Part shown: piece by piece, positions 1 to 8,102 of the stretch
How positions within the stretch are numbered: position 1 is the stretch's first letter
Layout: each line of letters starts with the position of its first letter
Assembly: GCA_016787605.1 (NCBI GenBank)
Contig: JAEUUE010000124.1
Span: 32,346 to 96,345, forward strand
Source of the DNA: Cyclobacteriaceae bacterium
Lineage (GTDB): Bacteria > Bacteroidota > Bacteroidia > Cytophagales > Cyclobacteriaceae
Reading direction: 5' to 3'
DNA length: 64,000 nt
The notes under the pieces: model-generated
The model's database searches: none
Told to the model about the DNA's origin: nothing
What the model saw: only the letters and a program-made list of their open reading frames with translations
Position numbers and translations under genes: made by a program

Positions 1-428
1 TTGTCCACGAAGGTGTACATCGGGCCCTGGCCGCCGCATACGAAGATGGCCTTGTAGTGGTCCGGATTAACCGTGGAAAGCTTGAGGGTATTTTCCAGCA
101 AGGCCATTTTGGTTGGATCCTTTTTGAAGCCGAGTGAAATCAGGTCGAAGGCCGAGTAACGGCTGGCATCTTCCGGATCGCTGAACGCGTCGAATTTCAC
201 CGGGCCGCCGTCCGGGCTGGCAATTTCCACGGTGTAGCCGGCTTCGGTAAACTCCCAGTACGGGTGGGTGACTTCAGCAGCCCACACGCCGATGGGCCAA
301 CCGGTTTGTTTGCTAACCGATGGATTGGAAACGATCAGGAGGACTTTTCCTTTGGTTCCGGCCCCGTGCTGGGCGAAGGCCGCCAGGCCGGTAAACAAAA
401 GGAATGAAAGGATGACTAGCTTTTTCAT
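1..428 (-). CDS. DJ-1/PfpI-like type 1 glutamine amidotransferase domain protein, exported, 3'-truncated by window edge
   Basis: The reverse strand reads from an ATG at 428 into a protein starting MKKLVILSFLLFTGLAAFAQ, a clear Sec signal peptide. Then comes a class I glutamine-amidotransferase-like fold: KGKVLLIVSN, an acidic segment with IASPDGGPV, and FVCGGQGPMYTF near residue 135, where the family's nucleophile/oxyanion region begins. About 142 residues are visible and the C-terminus lies beyond position 1. Such proteins are DJ-1/PfpI/Hsp31 relatives (glyoxalase or chaperone-like). A signal peptide on one is less common. It is divergent from an HxlR regulator 156 bp away, which may control it (inference). 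Confidence 0.85.
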   Translation of the reverse strand, partial: MKKLVILSFLLFTGLAAFAQHGAGTKGKVLLIVSNPSVSKQTGWPIGVWAAEVTHPYWEFTEAGYTVEIASPDGGPVKFDAFSDPEDASRYSAFDLISLGFKKDPTKMALLENTLKLSTVNPDHYKAIFVCGGQGPMYTFVD

Positions 429-559
429 GCGGATAAATCAATTGGTGTGGTGCAAAAATCCGCTGGTATGGTCCCCCGGACAATATATAGTCATTTAAGT
501 AGGATACTTCCCTTTGGGAAAGAAATGGCAAAACAGCGGGTTGAGCAATGGATTTGCCG

Positions 560-567
560 TAGCTTTG
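560..567 (+). promoter_or_regulatory. Predicted -7 box of hxlR
   Basis: TAGCTTTG matches the Bacteroidota -7 consensus TAnnTTTG, with a TTG 16 nt upstream at 541-543. The box ends 17 nt before the ATG at 585. This favours that ATG over in-frame upstream starts at 447 or 525, which would lie upstream of the transcript. Confidence 0.5.
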
Positions 568-584
568 TTTCTCAGATTATCCCC

Positions 585-956
585 ATGCCTGACTTTATCT
601 ACGACAAGAAGCTGTATTACAACCCGGTGGAATTCGCCATGGACCGCATCGGCGGGACGTGGAAGATGCCGATCCTCTGGCGCCTGCGGGAGAAGAAGAT
701 GCGATACAGCGAGTTGAAAAGGGACCTGCCGCACATCACGCACAAGATGTTGTCTTCCGTGCTGCGTGAACTGGAGGCGGAGGGATTTGTAACCCGTAAG
801 GTCTACCCGGTTGTACCCCCGAAAGTGGAGTACACGATCACGCGTCGGGGAGAACGCGTGATTCCGGTCATTGAAGTTATTCGAAAGTTTGGAACGGAAC
901 TTATGCGCGAGTTTGGCGTAAAGGAAACCGGAGGGACAAGGGGTCAACAAAAATGA
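585..956 (+). CDS. HxlR family winged-helix transcriptional regulator
   Basis: The 123-residue protein has the HxlR core: MDRIGGTWKMPILWRL (about residues 18-33), the recognition helix region HITHKMLSSVLRELEAEGFVTR, and the wing PPKVEYTITRRGE. The open frame extends upstream to 447, but the ATG at 585 gives the family's normal length and sits just after a -7 box. HxlR proteins usually sense electrophiles or oxidants, often through a Cys in an N-terminal C-P motif. Here the motif reads NPVEF and the protein has no cysteine, so a thiol switch is excluded. It is divergent from the exported DJ-1-like gene, a plausible target. Confidence 0.93.
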   Translation: MPDFIYDKKLYYNPVEFAMDRIGGTWKMPILWRLREKKMRYSELKRDLPHITHKMLSSVLRELEAEGFVTRKVYPVVPPKVEYTITRRGERVIPVIEVIRKFGTELMREFGVKETGGTRGQQK

Positions 957-958
957 AA

Positions 959-983
959 GGAGGCTGCGGGTAAAGCAGCCTCC
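959..983 (-). terminator. Terminator hairpin between convergent hxlR and OMP gene
   Basis: A perfect 9-bp stem GGAGGCTGC/GCAGCCTCC (959-967 with 975-983) has a 7-nt loop. On the minus strand it is followed by TTTCATTTTTG, so it fits as terminator of the outer-membrane gene at 1005-1589. It may also stop hxlR from the other side. Confidence 0.7.
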
Positions 984-1004
984 GGATGTTTAGCGCTTTC
1001 AGGT

Positions 1005-1589
1005 CTATTTTTTACCTCCACCAATCGAGCCGCCGATTCGGAAGCCGATGTAGCTATAGTTTGAGGTGGTGGTCGTTGTTCCAAATCCGCCGATGCTAAC
1101 CGTGGTCTCCTGGGAGGGTATTACGTTGTAATCGATTGAAAGATTGAAATGGCCAAGGTCGAATCCTATTCGGGGATAGAACCCGAAGACCGTGGCCGCG
1201 GCATTGAGGTTGACGTTGGACCCGCCAATGTCGGCGGAAGCTGCGGCAAGCGTAAACATACCAAAGCCGGCACCGACAAATGGCCTGAAGGTATTGTTAC
1301 TGAAATAGTATTGGCCGTTCAGGGTGTATGATCCTACCCCAAACGCACTCGTCGTGTACGGAGTACCGGAAATGGGTTTTCCGAGAAAGGCTGCCGATTC
1401 AATGCGCAAGCCGGCGGCAATCTGGTCCGTAATGCGATACATGGGCTCCAGGTACAGGAGCACACCACCGCTGCCTTCATTGGGAACGCCGTAGCCAAGA
1501 CCTATGCCAACTTTGAATTTCTTGTAGTCTTGCGCATCTGCAGCAGAAAAAACGAGAACGACCACGGCAAGCAAGATAATCTTCTTCAT
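1005..1589 (-). CDS. Outer membrane beta-barrel protein, small
   Basis: 194 residues. The N-terminus MKKIILLAVVVLVFSAADAQ is a signal peptide ending in the Ala-Gln that is usual for this phylum. The mature part alternates short amphipathic strands with turns (VGIGLGYGVPN, IAAGLRIESAAF, FRPFVGAGFGMFTL, FGFYPRIGFDLGHFNLSIDYNVIP, YSYIGFRIGGSIGG) and fits an 8-stranded OmpA/OmpW-like barrel. The last residues GGGKK follow the final strand. No ligand or enzymatic motif is visible. It is transcribed alone, convergent with hxlR, with a terminator just downstream. Confidence 0.85.
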   Translation of the reverse strand: MKKIILLAVVVLVFSAADAQDYKKFKVGIGLGYGVPNEGSGGVLLYLEPMYRITDQIAAGLRIESAAFLGKPISGTPYTTSAFGVGSYTLNGQYYFSNNTFRPFVGAGFGMFTLAAASADIGGSNVNLNAAATVFGFYPRIGFDLGHFNLSIDYNVIPSQETTVSIGGFGTTTTTSNYSYIGFRIGGSIGGGKK

Positions 1590-1749
1590 GTGAAGTGTTT
1601 TTGTTACAGCCTACTCTCTTCTCGGGCTTTTCGGCGGACGCCCGAGGGAAAGTCGATAACTTCACCTCAAATTCTGTTTCCTGCCTTGCGAAGCAGCGGT
1701 ATTTGTTTGTGAGTGCCTTTTCTTGTTTTGTGGGAAGAGGGCCGGGAGG

Positions 1750-2361
1750 TCAGCCTATGGGCCTGCTGTCGTATTGCATGTACGCTGCTGTTTCTGCCGC
1801 CACGTCATCTCCTTGCAGCCGCGCAACCACGTGAAGAGCCATGTCAATGCCTGCAGAAACGCCGGCCGATGTAATCACTTTCCCATTGTCCGTCCATCGC
1901 TTTTCAGGTGCCACCCGGATACGGGGTGATATCGAACGCAACGCATCCATGGCCAGGTAATGGGTAGTGGCTTCCTTCTCTTCCAGCATTCCTGCACGGC
2001 CCAGGATCAGGGAACCCGTGCAGACTGACATCACCAGTTGGGCATCAACTGCTCTTTGCCGAATCCAATCCAGCATCACCGGATTGTTCATTTCCTTTCG
2101 GCTGCCGAACGGTGTTCCGTCAGGGTGATAGCCACCACCGCCAGGGATCAGGAAGAAGTCACTGGGAGGGCAGTCATCGAAGGTATGGGTGGGGGTTATC
2201 ACCAAATGATTACGGGCCGTCACCGGAGACTGTTCAGCCACTGTAAAAACTGAAAAGGGTTCCCCGATGTTGCGTTGGCCGGCAACGGAAAACACTTCAA
2301 AAGGTCCGGCGAAATCCAGCACTTCCACCTGGTCGAATAATACGATAGCTATAGAATGCAT
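1750..2361 (-). CDS. DJ-1/PfpI family protein (isonitrile hydratase-like)
   Basis: 203 residues from the ATG at 2361; the frame runs further upstream, but MHSIAIVLFD is the family's canonical first strand. Landmarks are DFAGPFEVFSV (conserved Glu22), IPGGGG (73-77), the nucleophile elbow SVCTGSLILGRAGML with Cys114, ATTHYLAMDAL, and SAGVSAGIDMALHVV. This layout matches the InhA/isonitrile hydratase group and the amidase domain of some AraC regulators, but no AraC DNA-binding domain follows. It is cytosolic and divergent from the aldo/keto reductase gene, sharing a 66-bp intergenic region. Confidence 0.9.
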   Translation of the reverse strand: MHSIAIVLFDQVEVLDFAGPFEVFSVAGQRNIGEPFSVFTVAEQSPVTARNHLVITPTHTFDDCPPSDFFLIPGGGGYHPDGTPFGSRKEMNNPVMLDWIRQRAVDAQLVMSVCTGSLILGRAGMLEEKEATTHYLAMDALRSISPRIRVAPEKRWTDNGKVITSAGVSAGIDMALHVVARLQGDDVAAETAAYMQYDSRPIG

Positions 2362-2427
2362 AAGCCTGAAAACTTTTTGCTTTCTTTTGTGATTAGTTAT
2401 TGAATCAAGGTATAAAAACGAATATAA

Positions 2428-3450
2428 ATGAAACACGTTCTCTTTGGTCATACCGGCCTCCGGGTCTCCGAATTGTCATTGGGCACCATGGGTTTTGGCA
2501 CGGAATGGAAATGGGGCGCCGACCGGGAAGGCAGCAAAAAAATCTTTGACCGCTTCGCTGAAGCCGGCGGAACCTTCATCGATACGGCCAACCGGTATAC
2601 CGAGGGCACTTCGGAGAAATACATCGGGGAGTTCATCGCCGCTGACCGTGATCACTTTGTCGTGGCCACCAAGTATTCCCTGCGCGACCGGCCAGGCGAC
2701 CTTAACTTTTCCGGCAATCACCGCAAGAACCTCATGCGCAGCGTTAGGGAAAGCCTCAAGCGCCTGCAAACGGATTTCATTGATGTGCTCTGGCTGCATG
2801 CCTGGGATGGATGGACCTCTTCGGAGGAAATCATGCGCGGACTGGACGACCTGGTTTCCCGGGGAATGATCCATTACATCGGCGTGAGCGATACGCCCGC
2901 CTGGGTGGTCAGCCAGGCCAATACCCTGGCAGAACTGCGGGGCTGGAACCGGTTCGCGGGTCTGCAGATCGAATACAGTCTGCTGCAGCGGACGGTAGAA
3001 CCCGAGTTGCTCCCGATGGCCAAGGCGTTCAACCTGACCGTGACGCCCTGGGCCCCGCTGGCCGGCGGTGCGCTGACCGGAAAGTACCTGAAGGGCAATC
3101 GCGGGCGCCTTCCTGAAACCAGTGCGCGACTTTCGGAGAGAGCGGTGTTGATCACGAAGAAGGTGATGGAAGTTGCCGAGCGACTGGGCGTGACCGAATC
3201 GCAGGTGGCCATCAACTGGACCCGCCAGCACAAGGGGCAGCATATGATTCCCATCATCGGGGCCACGAAAGTGAGTCAGTTGGACGACAGTCTCGGTTGC
3301 CTTACGTGGGAGTTACCCGGTGATGCGATGAATGAACTCAACGAGATTAGCCGAATTGAGCTTCCCTTTCCCCAGAAATTTTTTGTCGAACCCGGAGTAC
3401 TTGACGTGCTTTATGGCGGGCTTAAGGACCAGGTAAAGATCACACCATAG
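2428..3450 (+). CDS. Aldo/keto reductase
   Basis: 340 residues, a complete (beta/alpha)8 NADPH-dependent aldo/keto reductase. The catalytic tetrad is visible: Asp52 and Tyr57 in FIDTANRYTEG, Lys82 in ATKYSL, His124 in WLHAWD. NADPH-loop features include YSLLQRTVEPELLPMAKAF, VTPWAPLAGGALTGKY and the C-terminal IPIIGATKVSQL. Length and motifs match the YajO/Tas-like oxidoreductases of AKR families 11/12. The substrate cannot be read from sequence; small aldehydes or ketones are typical. It is divergent from a DJ-1/PfpI gene, and both suit carbonyl-stress handling (inference). Confidence 0.95.
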   Translation: MKHVLFGHTGLRVSELSLGTMGFGTEWKWGADREGSKKIFDRFAEAGGTFIDTANRYTEGTSEKYIGEFIAADRDHFVVATKYSLRDRPGDLNFSGNHRKNLMRSVRESLKRLQTDFIDVLWLHAWDGWTSSEEIMRGLDDLVSRGMIHYIGVSDTPAWVVSQANTLAELRGWNRFAGLQIEYSLLQRTVEPELLPMAKAFNLTVTPWAPLAGGALTGKYLKGNRGRLPETSARLSERAVLITKKVMEVAERLGVTESQVAINWTRQHKGQHMIPIIGATKVSQLDDSLGCLTWELPGDAMNELNEISRIELPFPQKFFVEPGVLDVLYGGLKDQVKITP

Positions 3451-3503
3451 ACGGGACCACGGGCTCAGCGGAATTCTGTATCTATCCGGAATCATTCAGC
3501 GCC

Positions 3504-3875
3504 ATGAAAACACATTGGATTGTTGGTTTCGTTTTGACGGCCGGGGTTGCGTATGGACAAAGCACCGTGACAAGGCCGGATAGTCTGTTCATCGTTACCT
3601 ATACCCTGGGCCCGGCGTGGGACGCCAACTTGCCCCCATCCTCCCAGCTTCACTTCAAGGAGCATTCGGCAAATCTCGGCGCCTGGCGAAAGGAAGGAGT
3701 CATCCGATTTGGCGCCCGGTATGCGGACAAGGGCATCATCGTCATCACCGCACCGAACCAAGCCGCACTCCGCGAGCGCATCGGTCACGATCCGGCGGTG
3801 TCTGGTGGCGTGTTTCGTGCCGACATCCAACCACTTCAGCCCTTTTTTGAAGGGTGCATCGAAAAGCCCAAGTAA
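3504..3875 (+). CDS. YciI-like domain protein with signal peptide
   Basis: 123 residues. MKTHWIVGFVLTAGVAYGQS is a signal peptide. The rest is one YCII-related domain: FIVTYTLGPAWD, HFKEHSANLGAWRKEGVIRFGARYADKGIIVI, then PNQAALRERIGHDPAVSGGVFRADIQPLQPF. The conserved His of YciI proteins has a counterpart in HFKEHSANL, and the Asp in IGHDPAV. YciI proteins are small ferredoxin-fold proteins of largely unknown role, and exported versions are common in Bacteroidota. It lies 53 bp after the aldo/keto reductase and just upstream of marR. Confidence 0.82.
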   Translation: MKTHWIVGFVLTAGVAYGQSTVTRPDSLFIVTYTLGPAWDANLPPSSQLHFKEHSANLGAWRKEGVIRFGARYADKGIIVITAPNQAALRERIGHDPAVSGGVFRADIQPLQPFFEGCIEKPK

Positions 3876-3878
3876 TTG

Positions 3879-3908
3879 TTGTATAGACAATAATGGCGGC
3901 TACCTTTG
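3879..3908 (+). promoter_or_regulatory. marR promoter with overlapping operator palindrome
   Basis: TTGTATAGACAA (3879-3890) is an almost perfect palindrome inside a 20-bp inverted repeat (3875-3894). Its first TTG is the -33 element, followed after 19 nt by the -7 box TACCTTTG (3901-3908). The same arrangement with one base changed occurs at 12708-12737 before the pirin run. A dimer bound here would cover the -33 element, so autorepression is the simplest reading. Confidence 0.72.
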
Positions 3909-3913
3909 TGGCC

Positions 3914-4363
3914 ATGGGTTTGGAGGAAGCCATCCGTCAGGAAAAGTTTGAGTCAGAGCACCAAAAGGCGGCCATCAATATCCTCTTCACCAGCAGCTGG
4001 CTGTACAACCTCAATGCGCTGTTTCTCAAGCCGTACCAGATTACCCCGGAACAGTTCAATGTGCTTCGGATTCTTCGGGGGAGCCATCCCCGCGCCCTGC
4101 GCCTGGCCGACATTGCGTGCCGCATGATCGACAAGAGCAGCAACGCCACCCGACTCGTCGAGAAGCTGCGCCAGAAAGGAATGGTTAGTCGCACGGTTTG
4201 CGAGAGCAACCGGCGCCAGGTGGACATTCACATCACGCCCAAGGGCCAGCGGGTGCTGGAGAAGATCGACAAGGAGTCGGGTCATTGGACAACGGCACTG
4301 CAAAAACTCTCACGAGATGAAGCCCACCAGCTCAATAGGCTATTGGACAAGCTGAGGGGGTGA
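3914..4363 (+). CDS. MarR family transcriptional regulator
   Basis: 149 residues from the ATG at 3914. An in-frame ATG at 3893 lies inside the operator and upstream of the -7 box, so it is unlikely. The winged helix-turn-helix runs from ITPEQFNVLRILRG through LADIACRMIDKSSNATRLVEKLRQKGMVSR, and the wing is ESNRRQVDIHITPKGQRVL. Cys74 and Cys99 (approximate) could respond to oxidants. The start lies only 5 nt after the -7 box, so the transcript is probably leaderless or nearly so. It likely represses itself and the pirin-nitroreductase-OsmC run 8.4 kb downstream through a shared palindrome (inference). Confidence 0.93.
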   Translation: MGLEEAIRQEKFESEHQKAAINILFTSSWLYNLNALFLKPYQITPEQFNVLRILRGSHPRALRLADIACRMIDKSSNATRLVEKLRQKGMVSRTVCESNRRQVDIHITPKGQRVLEKIDKESGHWTTALQKLSRDEAHQLNRLLDKLRG

Positions 4364-4432
4364 CCCATCATTTTTACATTTTTCGGTTGATGATCTGCGA
4401 CCGGGTTCGGAACCGCAAAATGTAAAACAGCC

Positions 4433-4486
4433 AATGTAAAATGCAAAAGGGGTGAACTCTCACCTTTGCATTCAGCGGTTTACATT
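4433..4486. repeat. Imperfect stem-loop with AATGTAAAATGCA motif between convergent genes
   Basis: Nested arms pair AATGTAAA (4433-4440) with TTTACATT (4479-4486), AATGCAAA with TTTGCATT (4465-4472), and GGTGA (4451-4455) with TCACC (4460-4464). It sits between convergent marR and the DUF1905 gene and may serve as a bidirectional terminator. The 13-mer AATGTAAAATGCA recurs at 15826-15838, so this belongs to a dispersed intergenic family. Confidence 0.55.
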
Positions 4487-4499
4487 CAACACGTTGCGG

Positions 4500-5009
4500 T
4501 TATTCGCGAAGCTTTCGGTTGGCCCTGATCATCTCCGGAAACCCCATTCCCGAAGCCAGCGCGATCACCGCCATGGTAATTCGCTTTGTTTTCGTTTCAA
4601 CGGTCTTGGCCTCTTCGATCCATTTGCTGAAGTACCGCTGGTGGGAGCCGGGCAGGGTTTTAAAGTGCGCCGTGGCTTTGGCATCATCGCGCAGGCACTT
4701 CATGAAATCGGAGGAAGGAGGAAGGTTTCGGGAGTCGACCTCCAGGCGAACAGTCAGGGAGTCGCCGGCTTCTTTGCCCAGTGCTTTCCGCATGCGGGCG
4801 TTGAGCGGGATGATGAAGTTCCCGTCGCCCATGGGCAGCAGCGCTACCCGTTGAATGGGGTAATCGTCCAACTGGCCTTTTACGCGGTAGCCGGTCTTCT
4901 TGCCGGGGTTGAGTTGATGGGCCTGGCGAGATGAAATTTCAATGTAGGTCCAGCCGGTCTTTTCGCCCTTCTTTTCAAACTTCCTGATCTTCGCCGTGAA
5001 CGTGATCAT
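4500..5009 (-). CDS. DUF1905 plus YdeI/OmpD-associated domain protein
   Basis: 169 residues from the ATG at 5009, chosen because MITFTAKIRKF is the usual DUF1905 beginning. Residues 1-90 are DUF1905 (GWTYIEISSRQAHQL, YRVKGQLDDYPIQRVALLPMGDGNFIIPLNARMRKALGKEAGDSL). Residues 95-169 are the YdeI-like helical tail (DDAKATAHFKTLPGSHQRYFSKWIEEAKTVETKTKRI). Function is unknown; such proteins are cytosolic and sometimes linked to stress. It lies 20 bp downstream of the FtsX permease gene and may be the last gene of that operon. Confidence 0.85.
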   Translation of the reverse strand: MITFTAKIRKFEKKGEKTGWTYIEISSRQAHQLNPGKKTGYRVKGQLDDYPIQRVALLPMGDGNFIIPLNARMRKALGKEAGDSLTVRLEVDSRNLPPSSDFMKCLRDDAKATAHFKTLPGSHQRYFSKWIEEAKTVETKTKRITMAVIALASGMGFPEMIRANRKLRE

Positions 5010-5029
5010 GGACAAAACTAGCAAGAAGG

Positions 5030-7618
5030 TTACTCGCTGCGCAGCGTCAGGGCCGGATTTTCCCGGGTGATGCGGTTCATCTGCGAGGCGACGGTGAGGG
5101 CCACGGTCAGCATCATCATCCCGATGGCAGCGGCGAAGGGAAGCACACCGGCCGGTTGCGGGTCAGGGTAGATGGCCTGGATCAGGAGATTCATCAGGAA
5201 GAACCCGGCTGGTGCCCCGAGCACGAAAGCGATGCCGAGAATCCAGACATAGTCGCGATTCATCAGCCGGAAAATGTGCAGCAAGTTGGCGCCGAATACC
5301 TTTCGAACACTGAATTCCCTCATCCGGCGCGTAATGTTATAGGCGACCAGGCCATAAAGCCCGAGACAGGCGAGGATCAGCGTGACCACCGCCACCGAAA
5401 TGATAATCTTCATGTCGTTGCGCGAGTTCCGGCTGAAGTTGGCAAAGACGTCATCCTGCAGGATTCCGCGATAGGGATCGTCAGGCCCGATTTCCTTCCA
5501 GTTGCTGCGAATGAGGCTTTCCATTTCCTTGACCTGGTCGGACTGTACGTGGAGCGCCAGGAAACGGAAATCCTTTTCGGCGCCCAGCCGGAACAACGCG
5601 GGGCGGATGCCCATATAGAAGTCGTCGTGATGAAAGTCGTGCACGACTCCGACAACCACTCGCTGCCGCCCGTCGTACTGGAAGAATTGGTTCAGGGGTT
5701 CGGCCCACCCCATGGCGTCGACAAATTTCTGGTTGACCACGACAGCCGCCACAGTGTCGGAAGGCATGGCCGCGTCAAAGGTGCGCCCGGAGAGCAGACG
5801 GAGGTTCATCGTTTCCAGGTAGCCTTGACCCACGGCAAACTCAAGCATTTCAAATTTCTTGTCGGCATACTCCAGCACGTTTCGGTGGGCCGACGAACCA
5901 ATATGGTGCACCGAACCGGCCATCCGGTCAACTTCCTTCCGCAGGGCCATGCGGTCTCTCACTTGGAGGTATTGCGCCGCGGTATTCACCGGAACGACGA
6001 TGTTTTGCTGGTGATCATAGCCCCAGTCACGGTTCCGCATGTACAGTGAATTGTCGATAAATACGAAACAGCCGACGATGGTCATGAAGGCGAGTACAAA
6101 CTGCCCCGTGAGAAGCGCGCGGCTGAATACGCTGCGGTTGCCAAACTTCTCCTTGCCCTTGAGAATCTGCGCCGGCTGAAAACCGGACACATAGACCGCC
6201 GGGTAGACGCCGGAAATGACCACGACGAAAATCAGCAGAGCGGTGAAAAACAGGAGCATCATTTTGCCGGAAGAGAAACCAAACGGGATGGGGTAGCCCA
6301 CCATGGAGGATATGCCCGGCATGAATACCGAGTAGGCAATGAACAGGCCGGCCAGGATCGCGAAGACCGACATGAGCAGGTTTTCGACGATAAACTGTTG
6401 CACGATTTCGGACTTCCGGCCCCCGATGACTTTCCGGATGCCAATCTCTTTCACCCGCGTGCTCACGGTGGCCACGGAAATATTGGTGTAGTTGAAACAA
6501 GCCAGCAGCAGCAGGAGGAAGGCGATGACGCTCATGGTGATCACGCCCTGTGACTCACCGGAGCCCATCATGTGACTCTCGATGTGGCTGCTGCCTGCTG
6601 CGAGGCTGGGCACATCGTAATACCGGAACTCCTCGATCGGCCAGTCGGCAGGCGAGTCATTCTGCAATTTCCTGTACTTACCCAACAGCGGGATCAGCGA
6701 GGCGATGTCCTGGCCGGGTTTCAGCAGGACAAACGTGGCATCCGTGAGGTAATCCCACGCGTAGGTGTCCTGCAGTCCCAGGTTGATGAACGTCTCCATT
6801 GGCAGGATCACCTGGAAGTTCAACGTATTGTTTTCGGGCAGATCGGCGACAGCGGTCACGGTAAACTCCCGGATGGCGCTGTTGGAAAATTTTACCGACA
6901 TGGCTTTTCCGACCGGGTCGTGGGCCCCGAAGTATTTTTCAGCAATGGGACGGGTGATGACTATGCTTCCGGGCTGGGATAGGGCGTCCGACGGAACGCC
7001 GACGTGGGAGAAGGTGAATATTTCGAAGAAGGCAGGATCGGTAAACCAGATTCTTTCCTGGAAGACATTTTCTCCAAACCGCAGGGCACCGCTGGACACT
7101 TCAATACGAGTCATCTTTTCCACGCCCGAAGCCTCGGCCTGGAGCATCGGTCCCAGCGGAAACGGGGTATCGCTCATTTCCACGGGTTGACCTTCGCGCT
7201 TCACCACGTTCGTGATTTCATAAATGCGATCGCGGTGCTCGTGGAAATCATCCACGTGAAACCACTGGTCGGCAAAAATGAAAATGGTGATGGCACCGGC
7301 TACTCCGATGGCGAGCCCGCCCACATTGATCACGGAGGTGAGGCCGTTGCGGGCGGCATTGCGAAGACCGATCAGCAGGTAATTGGAAAACATAGCCATA
7401 GAATTTGCAGGTTGTCGCGAAGAGGTTGTTCTAATATTTTTCAATCGAAAGAACCGAATCACGTTCCAGATGAATTGCCACCGCGCCAGCCCCGGTTGCC
7501 TCTGGGCGGTACGCTCGAAGAGCTCGTACGCATCGCCCTGGATTTCTTCCAGACGATCGGGCCGGCAGTACCATTTCAGAAACCGATCGGCCCACTTCGG
7601 TGGCAACGGGTGGTTCAT
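5030..7618 (-). CDS. FtsX/MacB-type ABC transporter permease with N-terminal permease prefix domain
   Basis: 862 residues. Residues 1-75 (PPKWADRFLKWYCRPDRLEEIQGDAYELFERTAQ) are the 'permease prefix' domain found in PadR-linked permeases. A first membrane helix follows near 92-115 (VINVGGLAIGVAGAITIFIFADQWF), then a MacB-like periplasmic domain and an FtsX domain (VKEIGIRKVIGGRKSEIVQQFIVENLL). A second periplasmic domain and a second FtsX domain come next (MREFSVRKVFGANLLHIFRLMNRDYVWILGIAF). The protein probably mediates efflux or an envelope mechanical step, but no ATPase gene is nearby. It overlaps padR by 4 nt, so the two are co-transcribed. Confidence 0.92.
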   Translation of the reverse strand: MNHPLPPKWADRFLKWYCRPDRLEEIQGDAYELFERTAQRQPGLARWQFIWNVIRFFRLKNIRTTSSRQPANSMAMFSNYLLIGLRNAARNGLTSVINVGGLAIGVAGAITIFIFADQWFHVDDFHEHRDRIYEITNVVKREGQPVEMSDTPFPLGPMLQAEASGVEKMTRIEVSSGALRFGENVFQERIWFTDPAFFEIFTFSHVGVPSDALSQPGSIVITRPIAEKYFGAHDPVGKAMSVKFSNSAIREFTVTAVADLPENNTLNFQVILPMETFINLGLQDTYAWDYLTDATFVLLKPGQDIASLIPLLGKYRKLQNDSPADWPIEEFRYYDVPSLAAGSSHIESHMMGSGESQGVITMSVIAFLLLLLACFNYTNISVATVSTRVKEIGIRKVIGGRKSEIVQQFIVENLLMSVFAILAGLFIAYSVFMPGISSMVGYPIPFGFSSGKMMLLFFTALLIFVVVISGVYPAVYVSGFQPAQILKGKEKFGNRSVFSRALLTGQFVLAFMTIVGCFVFIDNSLYMRNRDWGYDHQQNIVVPVNTAAQYLQVRDRMALRKEVDRMAGSVHHIGSSAHRNVLEYADKKFEMLEFAVGQGYLETMNLRLLSGRTFDAAMPSDTVAAVVVNQKFVDAMGWAEPLNQFFQYDGRQRVVVGVVHDFHHDDFYMGIRPALFRLGAEKDFRFLALHVQSDQVKEMESLIRSNWKEIGPDDPYRGILQDDVFANFSRNSRNDMKIIISVAVVTLILACLGLYGLVAYNITRRMREFSVRKVFGANLLHIFRLMNRDYVWILGIAFVLGAPAGFFLMNLLIQAIYPDPQPAGVLPFAAAIGMMMLTVALTVASQMNRITRENPALTLRSE

Positions 7619-7953
7619 GCCAGCCTGAATTGCAGGGCTACCTTGGGAATCTGACTGTACAGTTGGTTCCGCAGTTCATTCGCTTCCTCCAATGACTTTT
7701 TTCCGGCGGCCGTCAACAGGAAGATGCGCTTGCGGCGTCCTCCACGCTCCTCGGTGGGATCGCTCATCCGCGACTTCAGCAGCCCCTTGTCTTCCAGGCG
7801 AGTAAGCACGGAGTGCACCGCGCTGATGTTCAGTTTCCGGCCAGCCTGTTTCTCGATTTCATCCATCACGGCTACGCCATAGGCATGAGGATAAAGGATG
7901 CCTACGTGCAGGAGGACAAGTTCTTCCAGTTCACCAAGATTCGTTCCTTTCAT
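7615..7953 (-). CDS. PadR family transcriptional regulator
   Basis: 112 residues, PadR winged helix: LEELVLLHVGILYPHAYGVAVMDEIEKQAGRKLNISAVHSVLTRLEDKGLLKSRMSDPTEERGGRRKRIFLLTAAGKKSLEEA. The short C-terminal helix indicates the small PadR-s1 type, which dimerises through one helix. Its last 4 nt overlap the start of the FtsX permease gene. This fixed padR-permease pairing is known in Bacteroidota and Acidobacteria, with the repressor controlling its own operon. A ligand is not evident. Confidence 0.94.
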   Translation of the reverse strand: MKGTNLGELEELVLLHVGILYPHAYGVAVMDEIEKQAGRKLNISAVHSVLTRLEDKGLLKSRMSDPTEERGGRRKRIFLLTAAGKKSLEEANELRNQLYSQIPKVALQFRLA

Positions 7954-8102
7954 GGGTTTAGGGCTAGGTTGGTATTAGTTCTGCAAACGTGAAAGATAGA
8001 ACTATGTTTCACTTTTGTGGAAGAAATAGACTGTACCGTACCGCCGGGGTCAATTCTTTACCGGCTAGTCGTAATGGGGGTTTTATGGGAAGCCTATTCT
8101 GT

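Noticed and set aside
1590-1834. Small plus-strand frames in the gap after 1589
   Set aside because: No family, no promoter-start arrangement, and they run into the antisense of the DJ-1 gene. I see nothing definite in 1590-1749.
5156-6049. 297-codon open frame antisense to the FtsX permease
   Set aside because: Overlaps conserved permease sequence; no start signal or recognisable product.
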